This document shows, in pieces, positions 1-8,663 of a DNA stretch of 49,712 nt (position 1 is the first letter of the stretch; every line of letters begins with the position of its first letter). The notes under the pieces are model-generated. The model saw only the letters and a list, made by a program, of their open reading frames with translations. It was not told where the DNA came from and searched no databases. The position numbers and the translations under genes were made by a program. The stretch is from Ignavibacteriales bacterium (GTDB lineage Bacteria > Bacteroidota > Ignavibacteria > UBA10030): assembly GCA_016192345.1 (NCBI GenBank), contig JACPUH010000085.1:1-49712 (forward strand), read 5' to 3'.

Positions 1-2
1 AG

Positions 3-74
3 ATCGTGTACAAAAAACTGGGCTCGGCAAAGTGGAACTATCCTTCGGTGATTGAGTTCTTACGGGGACTGTAA
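3..74 (+). CDS. C-terminal fragment of an unidentified protein
   Basis: An open frame enters from the left edge and ends at a TAA at 72-74. It gives 23 residues ending SVIEFLRGL. This is the tail of a gene that begins outside the window. The fragment is too short to assign a family. The other two forward frames hit stops sooner, so this frame is the only one that could be the end of a longer plus-strand gene. Confidence 0.45.
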   Translation: MVYKKLGSAKWNYPSVIEFLRGL

Positions 75-651
75 GGAGTATGAGGGGTTGCGGGTTGTAA
101 CTCTGGAATCATTGTTTCATAACCTGTTGGCACATGGCAGGCGTCTATGATGAGAACTCTCTTGGTACGATCATTGGCTGCTAGTTTCTTCCTGTCAGGG
201 ATTGCCGCATTCAGGTCCTCCAGCATAACGGGAGGGGAAGAAGCGTTCCGGAGCGGAGAGTTTTATGCGACGCGGTTGTGGCTGCCGTTTAAATCCGATG
301 GAACTCTTTTGAGCGAACTCCGGCCGGCTTGGAGGCTCGTCGCGGAGCCGGTGGCGGCTGATTCCGAAGCGACTCCCCTTTTAAAGAAAGAGTGCAAATT
401 GCTGAGTCCTGAGCACCAAAAGCGCCGCCTGCCCGGGGCCTCATAATTCCTTCTCTTCGATCTGGGCAAAACCTCTGTGTTCCTCCTTTTTCCTCCGGCT
501 CCCTTTGTGAACCGTTTTTTCCAACCAAGTCGTTTCACCTCATAAGGGGGCGGTTGATCGCCCCGCAAAGGCTGTTCGTCCCCGGATCATAGCCTTTTTC
601 CCTCTCGCTCCGTAACTAAACTGCGTTCGTTGACTCGAACGATTTGTTCTC
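75..651. other. 577-bp gap with no supported gene
   Basis: Several overlapping open frames exist on both strands (for example 147-446 plus and 263-568 minus), but none has a convincing ribosome binding site or a recognisable protein family, and they shadow each other. A small GC-rich hairpin (GGGGCG at 547-552 with CGCCCC at 559-564) lies near 550. I see nothing else I can support. Confidence 0.5.
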
Positions 652-1620
652 ATGAGCGCCTCGTCTCTCCAGGCATCTCACCACACACCACGCTTCGGAA
701 TGAAATCGTTTCTCATCGCCATTTCTTTTTTCGCAGTATCCCCTATCCATGTGCGCGAACAGGTGGGTGGTGACCAGGAGCAGGTGCGAAACATTGCGCC
801 TGATGATTCATTCCCGCAATGGTCTCATGACGGAAAGAAGGTCGCATTCACTTCCGACCGCGACGGGGATCCGGAAATCTATGTGATGCAAGCGGACGGC
901 TCGAATCCCGTCCGGCTTACACATGCCAGCGGAAGAGATGCGCACCCGTACTTCTCACGGGATGGCCGCAGGATCGTTTTTCAGTCTCCGCGCGCCAACG
1001 GTAAGGACACAAACATCTACGTCATGAACTCCGATGGGTCGAATGTCGTCCAGCGAACGCATCTGAAGGGCTTCGCCGGTGTGCCTGTGTACTCGCCAGA
1101 TGAAAAGTTTATCGTGTTCCAATGGCGGGAGTCGAATGACTTCAAGGACGACGCGAAATGGAGGATCTGCATGATGGACGCCGATGGCGGGAATTTCCGT
1201 GTGATTACCCCCGGTAAAGCCAACGACCAGGTTCCCACCTGGTCGCCCAACGGTGAGCGCCTGATGTTCTATTCCGATCGTACCGGCAAGAACCAGCTCT
1301 ACACCATGAAACGGGACGGCGGTGAGGTTCGCTGGCTTGCCGTCACGGAGTTTAATGACAATGCAGGTTCCTGGTCCCCGGACGAGAAAAAGATAGCGTT
1401 CACCTCGGACCGGGATGGGAATAGTGAACTCTATGTCATGGATGTCGACGGCAAGAATCTTCGCCGCCTGACCCATACAAGCGCCAATGAACGGGCAGGG
1501 TTTTGGTCTCCGGACGGAAAGAGGCTCGTCTTTGCTTCGGACGGGGACGGACCAAGCCGGATCTTCGTTATCAATGCCGATGGCTCCGGCTTGGTGCAAC
1601 TGACCGGCAATTCAAAATAG
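652..1620 (+). CDS. TolB-like beta-propeller protein (PD40 repeats), exported
   Basis: The protein (322 aa from this start) is almost entirely WD40-like/PD40 repeats from about residue 52 to the end. Six units are visible, each with a W/YSPDG-type turn followed by a strand such as VAFTSDRDG and then a YVMDxDG segment. This is the repeat type of TolB and the DPP6/S9 N-terminal propellers. There is no peptidase domain after the propeller. An ATG at 700 (MKSFLIAISFF) gives a better signal peptide than the ATG at 652, so the true start may be 700; neither has a strong Shine-Dalgarno. It is probably a periplasmic or secreted binding propeller. TolB itself is unlikely, because the N-terminal TolB domain and the tol-pal neighbours are absent. 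Confidence 0.82.
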   Translation: MSASSLQASHHTPRFGMKSFLIAISFFAVSPIHVREQVGGDQEQVRNIAPDDSFPQWSHDGKKVAFTSDRDGDPEIYVMQADGSNPVRLTHASGRDAHPYFSRDGRRIVFQSPRANGKDTNIYVMNSDGSNVVQRTHLKGFAGVPVYSPDEKFIVFQWRESNDFKDDAKWRICMMDADGGNFRVITPGKANDQVPTWSPNGERLMFYSDRTGKNQLYTMKRDGGEVRWLAVTEFNDNAGSWSPDEKKIAFTSDRDGNSELYVMDVDGKNLRRLTHTSANERAGFWSPDGKRLVFASDGDGPSRIFVINADGSGLVQLTGNSK

Positions 1621-1715
1621 AGACCTTTGTCTATGAAAATGGAACGCTGACGAGTTTTTATTTCCCGGGATATTTCGGTCACATCATGAACGTACTGTAA
1701 GAAGAGGGGAGTATT

Positions 1716-3956
1716 ATGAATCAGGCGGTCATGCGCCCACAAGTCTCAAAGGGTTTTGTGCAGTGTTTTATGATTGCTGTCATGTTGATGAGCCCGGTCG
1801 GAGAATCGCGCACCCAGGACCGCGCACCGGAGGAATTGCAACGTATCAGCGGTCCGGTACAATTAGACGGCATCAGCAACGAGCCGGCATGGGAGGCTAT
1901 TCGTCCGTTACCGATGACGATGTACCTTCCCGTGTTTCAGGGCGAAATGAGCGAGTGGACGGAGATTCGTGTTGCCTACGATGACGAGTATATCTATGCC
2001 TCGGGTCGGTTCTACGATAGCGATCCGTCCGGGATCAGGATCAATTCGCTCTATCGTGATCGATGGAATGGGGATGATGCTTTCGCGTTGTATCTCGATA
2101 CGTTCAACGACAATGAAAACTCTCTCTGGTTTATGACGACCGCCGGAGGAATCCGGGGCGACTTCGCGGTCTCCAGCGATGACGAAGTGCCGGCAAATGA
2201 GAGTTGGAACACTTTTTGGGATGTGGCCACGATGGTGACGGAGGAAGGGTGGTTTGCCGAAATGCGTATCCCTCTTTCCAGCCTGCGCTTCCAGGAAGTC
2301 GATGGCAAAGTCGTTATGGGACTCACCGTCACGAGATTCATTTCGCGAAAAAACGAACGGGTCACATTCCCTCCCATCTTGCCGAAGTTTTCGTTCCGGA
2401 AACCCTCCGTTGCCCAGGATGTGGTGCTTCGGGGGATCCACTCGCGCAAACCGCTCTACGTAACGCCGTACGCGCTGGCGGGTGTGAGCCGGACAGCGCG
2501 GCCCGATGGACAGAGCCTGGGGTATTCTTATTCGCGCGACCCGCGCGATGAAATGGGCCTCGACGCAAAGTACAGCCTCACCGACAATCTCACGCTCGAC
2601 CTCACGGTAAATACCGATTTTGCCCAGGTGGAGGTGGACGACCAGCAAATCAACCTCACACGCTACTCGCTGTTCTTTCCGGAAAAGCGGCAGTTCTTCC
2701 AGGAACGAGCGTCACTCTTCAGCTTCGACCAGGGGGATGGCAACCTCCTGTTCCATAGCCGGCGCATCGGGCTGACGGATAACGGCCAACCGGTCAGGAT
2801 CCTTGGCGGGGCTCGTGTTGTCGGAAAGGTCGGCGATTGGGATCTCGGCATCATCGATATGCAGACCACCTCCGACGGCCCTTCAACTCTTTCGGAAAAC
2901 TTCGGAGTGGTGCGTCTCCGCCGACCGGTCTTCAATCCTTATTCGTATGCAGGGGGCATGGTGACCAGCCGGATCGATGAAGATGGCAGATACAATCTGG
3001 GGTATGGGTTGGATGGAGTGGTCCGGGTCGTTGGAGATGAGTATTTGACCGTCAAGTGGTCTCAATCTCTCGACCAGGATTATCTCCGGACACGCGGCAT
3101 CAGGCCGTTTGAGACCGGGCAGGGGTTCGCTTCTTGGGTGCGACGATCCAACAAAGGGTTGTACTACATTATGAATGTTACAAGAACCGGCGCCGATTAT
3201 GATCCGGGGATCGGTTTCGTTCAGCATGGCAATTCCACATTTTATAAAGGTGTGGTGGGCTACACGATCTTCCCTGAAGACAATGCCTTCTTGCGCAACC
3301 ATTCCTGGAACAACGTCACGCTTGTAAGGGTACGGAACGGTGACGGGAAAGTGGAGTCGGTTTATTTTGCTCCATGGTGGGAGTTTGAGAGCAAAGGGGG
3401 AACAACGGGATGGGTCGAACCCCGGTACCACTACGAAAGCGTTCCATTTTCCTTCAAGCTATCTGACAATACCCTGGTACCTGCCGGCGAGTATCATTTC
3501 TATGATCTGTGGCTGAATTATCGCATGCCCACCAGTGATGTTCTCTCGACCAATCTCGACCTCATTGTCGGGACGTTCTACGATGGCTGGATTACCACCG
3601 CTGCCGTAGCGCCCGCGTTGCGGTTCTCGCGGCACTTCGACCTGAGCGGGTCGTATCAGATCAACATCATCAATTTTCCCGATCGAGACCAATCGCTGAC
3701 TTCCCATCTCGCCAGGCTTCGCATCCAGGCCGCACTCAACGCCCAGGTATCCGCCCAAACCTATCTCCAATACAATGCCACAACGCATGTGGCGGGAGTG
3801 AACATGCTCTTCCGTTACAATTTCAGCGAAGGGACGGACCTTTGGATCGTGTATAATCATAACCTCAATACCGATCGCTTTCGCCAGGTGCCGACACTGC
3901 CGGCGATGAGCAGTAATGCGCTTATTCTAAAGTACACGCACACGGTCGGGTTTTAG
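1716..3956 (+). CDS. Outer-membrane protein with CBM9-like domain and DUF5916 beta-barrel
   Basis: 746 aa with a hydrophobic export segment near residues 14-32. Residues about 40-245 match the carbohydrate-binding family 9-type N-terminal module: a start like 'IRQLDGxxxExAW', then exposed YDDEYIYASGRFYDSDP and GDDAFALYLDTF strands. The rest reads as a DUF5916 transmembrane beta-barrel with alternating hydrophobic strands, the FFPEKRQFFQE motif typical of the family, and a terminal phenylalanine (HTVGF) as in outer-membrane barrels. Such proteins are common in Bacteroidota and are suspected of binding or uptake at the cell surface; the substrate is not known. GAGGGGAG upstream of the ATG supports the start. 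It stands alone behind the propeller gene. Confidence 0.85.
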   Translation: MNQAVMRPQVSKGFVQCFMIAVMLMSPVGESRTQDRAPEELQRISGPVQLDGISNEPAWEAIRPLPMTMYLPVFQGEMSEWTEIRVAYDDEYIYASGRFYDSDPSGIRINSLYRDRWNGDDAFALYLDTFNDNENSLWFMTTAGGIRGDFAVSSDDEVPANESWNTFWDVATMVTEEGWFAEMRIPLSSLRFQEVDGKVVMGLTVTRFISRKNERVTFPPILPKFSFRKPSVAQDVVLRGIHSRKPLYVTPYALAGVSRTARPDGQSLGYSYSRDPRDEMGLDAKYSLTDNLTLDLTVNTDFAQVEVDDQQINLTRYSLFFPEKRQFFQERASLFSFDQGDGNLLFHSRRIGLTDNGQPVRILGGARVVGKVGDWDLGIIDMQTTSDGPSTLSENFGVVRLRRPVFNPYSYAGGMVTSRIDEDGRYNLGYGLDGVVRVVGDEYLTVKWSQSLDQDYLRTRGIRPFETGQGFASWVRRSNKGLYYIMNVTRTGADYDPGIGFVQHGNSTFYKGVVGYTIFPEDNAFLRNHSWNNVTLVRVRNGDGKVESVYFAPWWEFESKGGTTGWVEPRYHYESVPFSFKLSDNTLVPAGEYHFYDLWLNYRMPTSDVLSTNLDLIVGTFYDGWITTAAVAPALRFSRHFDLSGSYQINIINFPDRDQSLTSHLARLRIQAALNAQVSAQTYLQYNATTHVAGVNMLFRYNFSEGTDLWIVYNHNLNTDRFRQVPTLPAMSSNALILKYTHTVGF

Positions 3957-4322
3957 AAACCCGCGGCCTCGGGGGATGGTCGATGAACTGGTTGGAAATG
4001 AAGGCCTCAGGAGAGCGCGGGTTATACGGCTGAAACAGGTTATTCTGTCCTGATGCGGTAAATAGATGAAACTTGTGCAAACCCTGTTGCGTAAAGCCGT
4101 AACATCTACCGCGTTTTTCTACCCTTTCTTGATCCCTTTGAGGTGCGAAACGACGCCTGAAAAAGTTCACCTCTCCTGGCTCGCATCCCACTGGCAGAGC
4201 TGGGCGTCGCCGCTTCAACCCTATCCAATTCCGGAGCGGAATGAGGGAATTGAGAAAAGGGGAATGGCGGATCGAACCGCTCCATGCCCACCCGATTCAA
4301 TCACTCACGAAGAGGGATAATC
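3957..4322. other. 366-bp gap with a terminal hairpin
   Basis: Just after the DUF5916 stop there is an 8-bp perfect inverted repeat, AACCCGCG (3958-3965) with CGCGGGTT (4016-4023). It may end the transcript, although no T-run follows. An 84-codon open frame (4066-4320) has no ribosome site and no recognisable family, so I do not call it. Confidence 0.35.
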
Positions 4323-5075
4323 ATGAGACGTTTGTTGGGAACCCTAAGCGCAGTCGTGCTCTTCTGTTCATTCAGCCCCGGCAATGCTGCAACTCAGGAT
4401 ACTCTGCACGTCGGAAGCGAAATTCTTGATGGTGCAGTCCCATTCCTCGGAACGACGTCCATTGAGAGCTTCAAGCTTCATCAAGGAGTCCGTACTCCTG
4501 TAAGCCGATCGATTCAAACAATCGAGAGAGCAGTCGAAGACGACTTTCCAGTTTACAGGGTCACGATCATCCATTGGGCGGCCGGGAGGGGCGATTCAGC
4601 CATAACAACTGTTGTTGTACGACAACAGGACTTTGCACTTCTACGGCACAAAGTTAAGGCGAACCTTGACTCTGCCGTCGTTCTCTACTCTCAGGGATTC
4701 CTGTCTGGTTGGGTGGTTCTCCCGAACACGCCAATCCTGCTAATCGATATGGAGACATCACATCCGGTGTTTCCGGTTGACGGTCCCGCACCCTGGTTGT
4801 TGAGCGCGTTGCCACTCAGGGAGAACTTCGCTATCGTTATACCGAGGTACTCGATGTGGGAAAAAGGCGCGCGCAACGAAGCGCTGAAGGTAATCGGGAC
4901 GGAAACACTGGAACGTCATGGCAAACCGGTTGAATGCTGGAAGGTCGATAACGGCCCTTTTGCGATCCCTGGCTACAGGGCTTACCGGTGGGTCGATAAA
5001 CAAACAAAGAAGATCCTCCAGACGGTTCTCCGTGGAAAGCCGGACGAACCCGAATACAGGTCGATCGCCGAGTAG
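4323..5075 (+). CDS. Secreted protein of unknown function, DUF3108-like
   Basis: 250 aa from the ATG at 4323, chosen because AGAGGGA lies just upstream and the N-terminus (MRRLLGTLSAVVLFCSF) is a clear signal peptide; an upstream in-frame ATG at 4284 would bury it. The mature part is beta-rich. The C-terminal stretch has the layout of DUF3108/YoaF-type periplasmic proteins: a conserved 'CWKVD', then an aromatic-rich 'YRWVDKQTKKILQ' segment just before the end. I infer a lipocalin-like periplasmic fold; no enzyme motif is visible. It lies 117 bp upstream of the sulfur locus and may be independent of it. Confidence 0.7.
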   Translation: MRRLLGTLSAVVLFCSFSPGNAATQDTLHVGSEILDGAVPFLGTTSIESFKLHQGVRTPVSRSIQTIERAVEDDFPVYRVTIIHWAAGRGDSAITTVVVRQQDFALLRHKVKANLDSAVVLYSQGFLSGWVVLPNTPILLIDMETSHPVFPVDGPAPWLLSALPLRENFAIVIPRYSMWEKGARNEALKVIGTETLERHGKPVECWKVDNGPFAIPGYRAYRWVDKQTKKILQTVLRGKPDEPEYRSIAE

Positions 5076-5191
5076 AGGAGCGAATATGATTATTAGCGTG
5101 GAATTCTGTTCAAACGTTTGACTTTTTCCCGTCATCTTATCATGGAGAACATCTCATCCCCCCAAAAAACATTCAGCATGAAGGAGGTCTT

Positions 5192-6118
5192 ATGAACCAG
5201 TTGAACAAGGCGATACAAGCTACTTGCATTGCCTGTGCTCTTCTTTTGATGACATTAGATACCTACGGGCAGGGCGGAGGGAAGACTGCCGGGACGGGGA
5301 TGCTCGTCTCCGTTTCATGGCTGGCGGAGAACCAAAAGGACCCGTCACTGGTGATTCTGCATGTCGCCTCGATCAGGCGCGATTACAGCAACGGCCACAT
5401 CCCGGGGGCCCGGTTCCTCTGGACCAACGCAATGGCCTCCTCCAATCCCGATCTGACGTATGAAGTTCCCTCCATCCAGCAGTTGGACACCACGCTCAAG
5501 GCGCTCGGCGTCAACGACGATTCCCGGATCATCCTGTACGGGTCCGGCGGCAATGTGACGATCGTGACACGCATGTTCTTCACGCTCGACTATCTCGGTC
5601 TTGGCGGACGAACGGCCATCCTCGACGGTGGGCTCGATGCCTGGAAAGCGGGCGGACACCCGGTCTCCAAAGAGCCGGCCTCATTCAAACGGGGGAACGC
5701 GACCCTTCAGCCAAACGCGAGCCTTGTGGCAACCTGGGACGTCGTCCGGTCAGCCGTTGACAAACCGGGCTTCTCCATCATCGATGCCCGCGGCCAGCAA
5801 TTCTATCAGGGGAATGGGGGCGGGATGCCGCGCGCCGGACACATTCCGAGCGCGAAAAATATCCCCTTCTCCACCGTTGTCGATTCGACGAACAAAATGA
5901 AAAGCGTTGCCGAGCTCACGAAGATGTTCACCGAGGCGGGGGTGAAGCAGGGGGATAACGTCGTCACGTACTGCCACATCGGGCAGCAAGCGACCCTTTT
6001 ATACTTTACAGCGAAGTACCTCGGCTATAACGTCCGGTTGTATGACGGCTCCTTTGAGGATTGGAGCGGGAGAGAAGAAGGGCCCGTCGTAAACCCTTCC
6101 GGTACAAAGAGTCAATAG
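5192..6118 (+). CDS. Exported two-domain rhodanese (thiosulfate/3-mercaptopyruvate sulfurtransferase type)
   Basis: 308 aa with an N-terminal signal segment (ACALLLMTLDTYGQGG). Two rhodanese domains follow, about residues 35-160 and 178-300. The first has the non-catalytic loop YGSGG in place of the Cys loop; the second has an intact active loop, YCHIGQQA, with the catalytic Cys at 261. This is the normal SseA/TST arrangement. A strong AAGGAGG sits before the ATG. Family role: transfer of sulfane sulfur from thiosulfate or 3-mercaptopyruvate to an acceptor, here probably in the periplasm. It is followed, after 333 bp, by a split YeeE/YedE sulfur transporter and another rhodanese-like protein, so extracytoplasmic thiosulfate or polysulfide handling is the likely job. 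Confidence 0.9.
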   Translation: MNQLNKAIQATCIACALLLMTLDTYGQGGGKTAGTGMLVSVSWLAENQKDPSLVILHVASIRRDYSNGHIPGARFLWTNAMASSNPDLTYEVPSIQQLDTTLKALGVNDDSRIILYGSGGNVTIVTRMFFTLDYLGLGGRTAILDGGLDAWKAGGHPVSKEPASFKRGNATLQPNASLVATWDVVRSAVDKPGFSIIDARGQQFYQGNGGGMPRAGHIPSAKNIPFSTVVDSTNKMKSVAELTKMFTEAGVKQGDNVVTYCHIGQQATLLYFTAKYLGYNVRLYDGSFEDWSGREEGPVVNPSGTKSQ

Positions 6119-6368
6119 ACCTTGTGGAGAAAGGTCGTTGTTTGCTGAAGTTCAGATCCTTTTCCTCTGTCGAGGATGAGGAATGAAAAATTCCTTCCCC
6201 TTCACGTTTTTCGTGTCCCGCTGTTTGTCACGCGGGATTAGGGGAAGGTTTTGAAATGCGCTGGCTCCAAAGAGTTGCACACTGACGCGTGCTTTAATAG
6301 TACGCCTCCGGCGGATGGGTCTGCTTTTGGATCCAATCGCAAGCCTTGTTAAAGCAGACCTCACCCCC

Positions 6369-6401
6369 GCCCGCCTGACTGCGTCAGTCAGTCGGGCGGG
6401 C
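6369..6401. repeat. 33-bp GC-rich palindrome, copy 1
   Basis: The arm GCCCGCCTGACTG (6369-6381) pairs with CAGTCGGGCGGGC (6389-6401), 13 pairs including one G-T wobble. An inner alternative stem, CTGAC (6375-6379) with GTCAG (6383-6387), is also possible. A second copy lies at 40711-40745. Removing this element joins CCTCACCCCC to TGCACTCTCC, which leads into another hairpin (CTCTCC/GGAGAG at 6406-6422), so it appears inserted into an older repeat. The rest of the 6119-6451 gap holds no supported gene. Confidence 0.7.
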
Positions 6402-6451
6402 TGCACTCTCCGAAGAGGAGAGGGTACCCCAGTTTCGCGAAAAGTTGGTTT

Positions 6452-7003
6452 ATGACCATGAATCCAGACTCCGAAATGTCCAATCTGACTACGCCCCAAC
6501 CGTACATGAGCCCCTACCTCGCGGGGATAGGGTTGGGACTTGTTTTGCTGGCCGCCTTTGTCATCATGGGACGCGGGCTTGGCGCTTCGGGCGCATTCAC
6601 CTCGTTTGTTGCCGCCGGTGTTGGGACCGTTGCTCCAGAGTATGCCCGAAGCAATACACTCTACGCGGAATATCTTGGCGCTCCCGGCACGAACCCGCTG
6701 AAGGACTGGCTCGTCTTTGAAATTATCGGCGTGGTGATCGGCGGATTGATTTCAGGTGCACTGGCGGGGCGTGTGAGGAGGGATGTGGAAAAAGGGCCGC
6801 GCATCTCCGTCAACAAGCGCCTCGTCTTCGCGTTTTTTGGAGGGGGGATCATGGGGATCGGTTCGAAGCTCGCGCGGGGATGCACGAGCGGCCAGGCGCT
6901 GACCGGGGGAGCCATGCTGAGCATCGGGAGCTGGGCCTTCATGATCGCGGTTTTCGCAAGCGCGTATGCCGTTGCGTACCTGTTCCGGAGGCAATGGCAA
7001 TGA
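6452..7003 (+). CDS. YeeE/YedE (TsuA-type) sulfur transporter, first half
   Basis: 183 aa, with membrane segments near residues 22-40, 88-106, 123-140 and 152-176. The segment around Cys144 (ARGCTSGQALTGGA followed by GSWAF) is the signature of the sulf_transp/YeeE-YedE family, which imports thiosulfate through a chain of conserved cysteines in TsuA. Here the usual about 350-residue protein is split into two genes. The stop overlaps the start of the second half (ATGA at 7000-7003), so the halves are almost certainly made together. The start is uncertain between ATG 6452 and ATG 6458, since no good Shine-Dalgarno precedes either. Confidence 0.87.
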   Translation: MTMNPDSEMSNLTTPQPYMSPYLAGIGLGLVLLAAFVIMGRGLGASGAFTSFVAAGVGTVAPEYARSNTLYAEYLGAPGTNPLKDWLVFEIIGVVIGGLISGALAGRVRRDVEKGPRISVNKRLVFAFFGGGIMGIGSKLARGCTSGQALTGGAMLSIGSWAFMIAVFASAYAVAYLFRRQWQ

Positions 7004-7605
7004 ACGCCCCATTCTACAAGTTCGGATTATTCGGTGAGGATGCGAGCCTCGTGGTTGCCCTTCTCATCGGCATCGGTTTCGGGTTTTTCCTGGAGCGGGC
7101 CGGATTTGGCAGTGCGCGGAAACTTGCCGCACAGTTTTACTTCACCGATCTCCGGGTGTTCAAGGTTATGTTCACTGCGATCGTCACGGCCATGCTCGGC
7201 GTTTTCTGGCTTTCGTGGCTCGGCCTGCTTGACTACACGCAAGTCGCCGTTCCCTCCACGTATCTTATTCCACAAATCGTTGGGGGATTGGTATTTGGGA
7301 TTGGATTTGTGATGGGGGGCTACTGTCCCGGCACGTGCTGCGTGGCTGCCGCAACCGGTCGACTTGACGGCTTTGTGCACCTCTTCGGGATGATCTCCGG
7401 CATCCTCCTCTTTGGAGAGCTGTTTTCGTTTGTCGAAGGCTTTTACCACTCAACACCAATGGGGCGAGCCACATTGCCCGATCTTCTCCAGCTTCCGTTC
7501 GGACTCACCATCTTCCTTATTGTCCTTCTTGCGCTTGCCGGTTTTGCGGCGGCTGAGTGGCTGGAAGGAAAGTTTGCTCCCTCCACGGAGGAGGCCGGCT
7601 CGTGA
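7000..7605 (+). CDS. YeeE/YedE (TsuA-type) sulfur transporter, second half
   Basis: 201 aa from ATG 7000, preferred over ATG 6994 because GGAGG at 6987-6991 is correctly spaced and the start overlaps the previous stop. About five membrane helices are visible. Two family signatures are clear: GFFLERAGFGSARKLAAQFY near the N-terminus, and GGYCPGTCCVAAATGRLDG with Cys109, Cys113 and Cys114. In characterised TsuA, cysteines on each side of the pseudo-symmetric protein pass thiosulfate inward, so the Cys in the first half (144) and those here would form one path. The 3' end overlaps the next gene (GTGA), giving a three-gene translationally coupled unit. Confidence 0.88.
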   Translation: MNAPFYKFGLFGEDASLVVALLIGIGFGFFLERAGFGSARKLAAQFYFTDLRVFKVMFTAIVTAMLGVFWLSWLGLLDYTQVAVPSTYLIPQIVGGLVFGIGFVMGGYCPGTCCVAAATGRLDGFVHLFGMISGILLFGELFSFVEGFYHSTPMGRATLPDLLQLPFGLTIFLIVLLALAGFAAAEWLEGKFAPSTEEAGS

Positions 7606-8237
7606 TCCGACAACTCACCTCGTTAAGCCTCAATAAATGGCTTGCCCTTGCTGCAGGCGGTCTTGGGGTCCTGGCCCTTTTTGCCGGGAGTCCATTTCAG
7701 GGCCATCGGGTAACCATCGACCTCAAGGATCTGGCGCGCACCATAGAGTCCGAAGGAGATCACGTCGAAGCGGATCAGCTTGCCGAACGGATTATGCTGA
7801 AATCCCGCATGAGGGTGATTGACCTGAGGGATTCGATCTCCTTTGCCTCCTACCACATCCCGACCGCGCAACTTCTTTCCATGGAGGAGTTGCTCGAGGA
7901 GAGAAGTCCGAAGGAGGAGATGCTGGTCCTTTACTCGGAGGGTGGGATCCATGCAGCGCAGGCGTGGATGCTGCTCAAGGCAAAGGGACTTGCAAACGTT
8001 TATACGTTGAAGGGAGGACTTAACGCCTGGAAGGAGGATATCCTGTTCCCGGTTCTTTCGGAAACCGCTTCGCCGGAAGAGCGCGTTCTATTCGCCAAGC
8101 GGAAAGCCCTCAGTGAATATTTTGGGAGGGAGTCTTTGCCAGTCCGACGCGACACCACCGCCGCACCTGCAAAACCCCGCCCGGTACCCCCTGCCAAGGT
8201 TGTATTGGAGCGAGAGAAAACACGCGACGGATGTTAG
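7602..8237 (+). CDS. Membrane-anchored rhodanese-like protein with serine at the catalytic cysteine position
   Basis: 211 aa from a GTG at 7602 that overlaps the previous stop and is preceded by GGAGGAGG. One N-terminal membrane helix (residues 13-29) is followed by a short linker and a single rhodanese domain, about residues 55-150 (VIDLRDSISFASYHIPTA, then VYTLKGGLNAWKE). The active loop normally begins with Cys after a 'VVY' strand; here it is LYSEGGIHAA, with Ser112 in that place (codon TCG). The protein is therefore probably not a classical sulfurtransferase. It may bind or pass sulfur compounds to the transporter, or act as a scaffold. A proline/lysine-rich tail ends the protein. Coupling to the YeeE/YedE pair supports a role in the same uptake process. 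Confidence 0.82.
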   Translation: MIRQLTSLSLNKWLALAAGGLGVLALFAGSPFQGHRVTIDLKDLARTIESEGDHVEADQLAERIMLKSRMRVIDLRDSISFASYHIPTAQLLSMEELLEERSPKEEMLVLYSEGGIHAAQAWMLLKAKGLANVYTLKGGLNAWKEDILFPVLSETASPEERVLFAKRKALSEYFGRESLPVRRDTTAAPAKPRPVPPAKVVLEREKTRDGC

Positions 8238-8250
8238 CTATCATTCCCGG

Positions 8251-8368
8251 GAGGCCGTCCAACTGTAGGGCGAGAAGCCTTCTCGCCCACGTCGGAGTTC
8301 CCGAAAGGAGTTTATTTCGTCCCCTCTTCAAGTCGCTCAAAGGTCGAGAGAAGCGGTTGGACGGCCTC
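8251..8368. repeat. Nested inverted repeat, 118 bp
   Basis: Outer arms of 13 perfect base pairs: GAGGCCGTCCAAC (8251-8263) and GTTGGACGGCCTC (8356-8368). Inside lies a perfect 10-bp hairpin with a one-base centre, GGGCGAGAAG (8268-8277) and CTTCTCGCCC (8279-8288). No open frame covers it convincingly. It could be a transcribed structured RNA, a miniature mobile element, or a terminator cluster behind the sulfur operon. The rest of the gap to 8663 shows nothing I can support. Confidence 0.6.
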
Positions 8369-8663
8369 AAGAGCAAGCGCTCATCCAGCCCGCATTGTGC
8401 ATGCCCCCCCGTATCCCCGGGATCAGATTCCCTCATTTGAGAACCCCCCCAACCGTCACAACTTGTAACTTCCGAGTTAATAAGTTACATTCGCCAACGT
8501 CGATCTGTAGGGTTGCAATGGTGAGGGGCATTCCCAATTCGGCCCGCACCTTGAGGGATTGCTTTATGGTATTTTCGAAGTTCAAGTTGGCTACAAGAGT
8601 TGGCCAACACGTATCCACCAGGCATACGCACCCTTCCCTTACAATCTCATTCAGGAGCCACGC

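Noticed and set aside
38..226. A minus-strand frame containing KRVLIIDACH, which recalls caspase-like nucleophile strands
   Set aside because: The 62-residue frame has no other caspase motif, its C-terminal part looks like random translation, it overlaps the end of a plus-strand gene, and no ribosome site is seen.
147..446. A 99-codon plus-strand frame with a signal-peptide-like start
   Set aside because: The start lacks a ribosome site, the remainder resembles no protein family, and longer frames run on the other strand over the same bases.
4066..4320. An 84-codon frame before the DUF3108-like gene
   Set aside because: No ribosome site, irregular composition, and it ends at the true start region of the next gene.
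8433..8618. A minus-strand frame of 61 codons in the accessory region
   Set aside because: No recognised family and no start signal; it overlaps an equally long plus-strand frame, so neither is supported.
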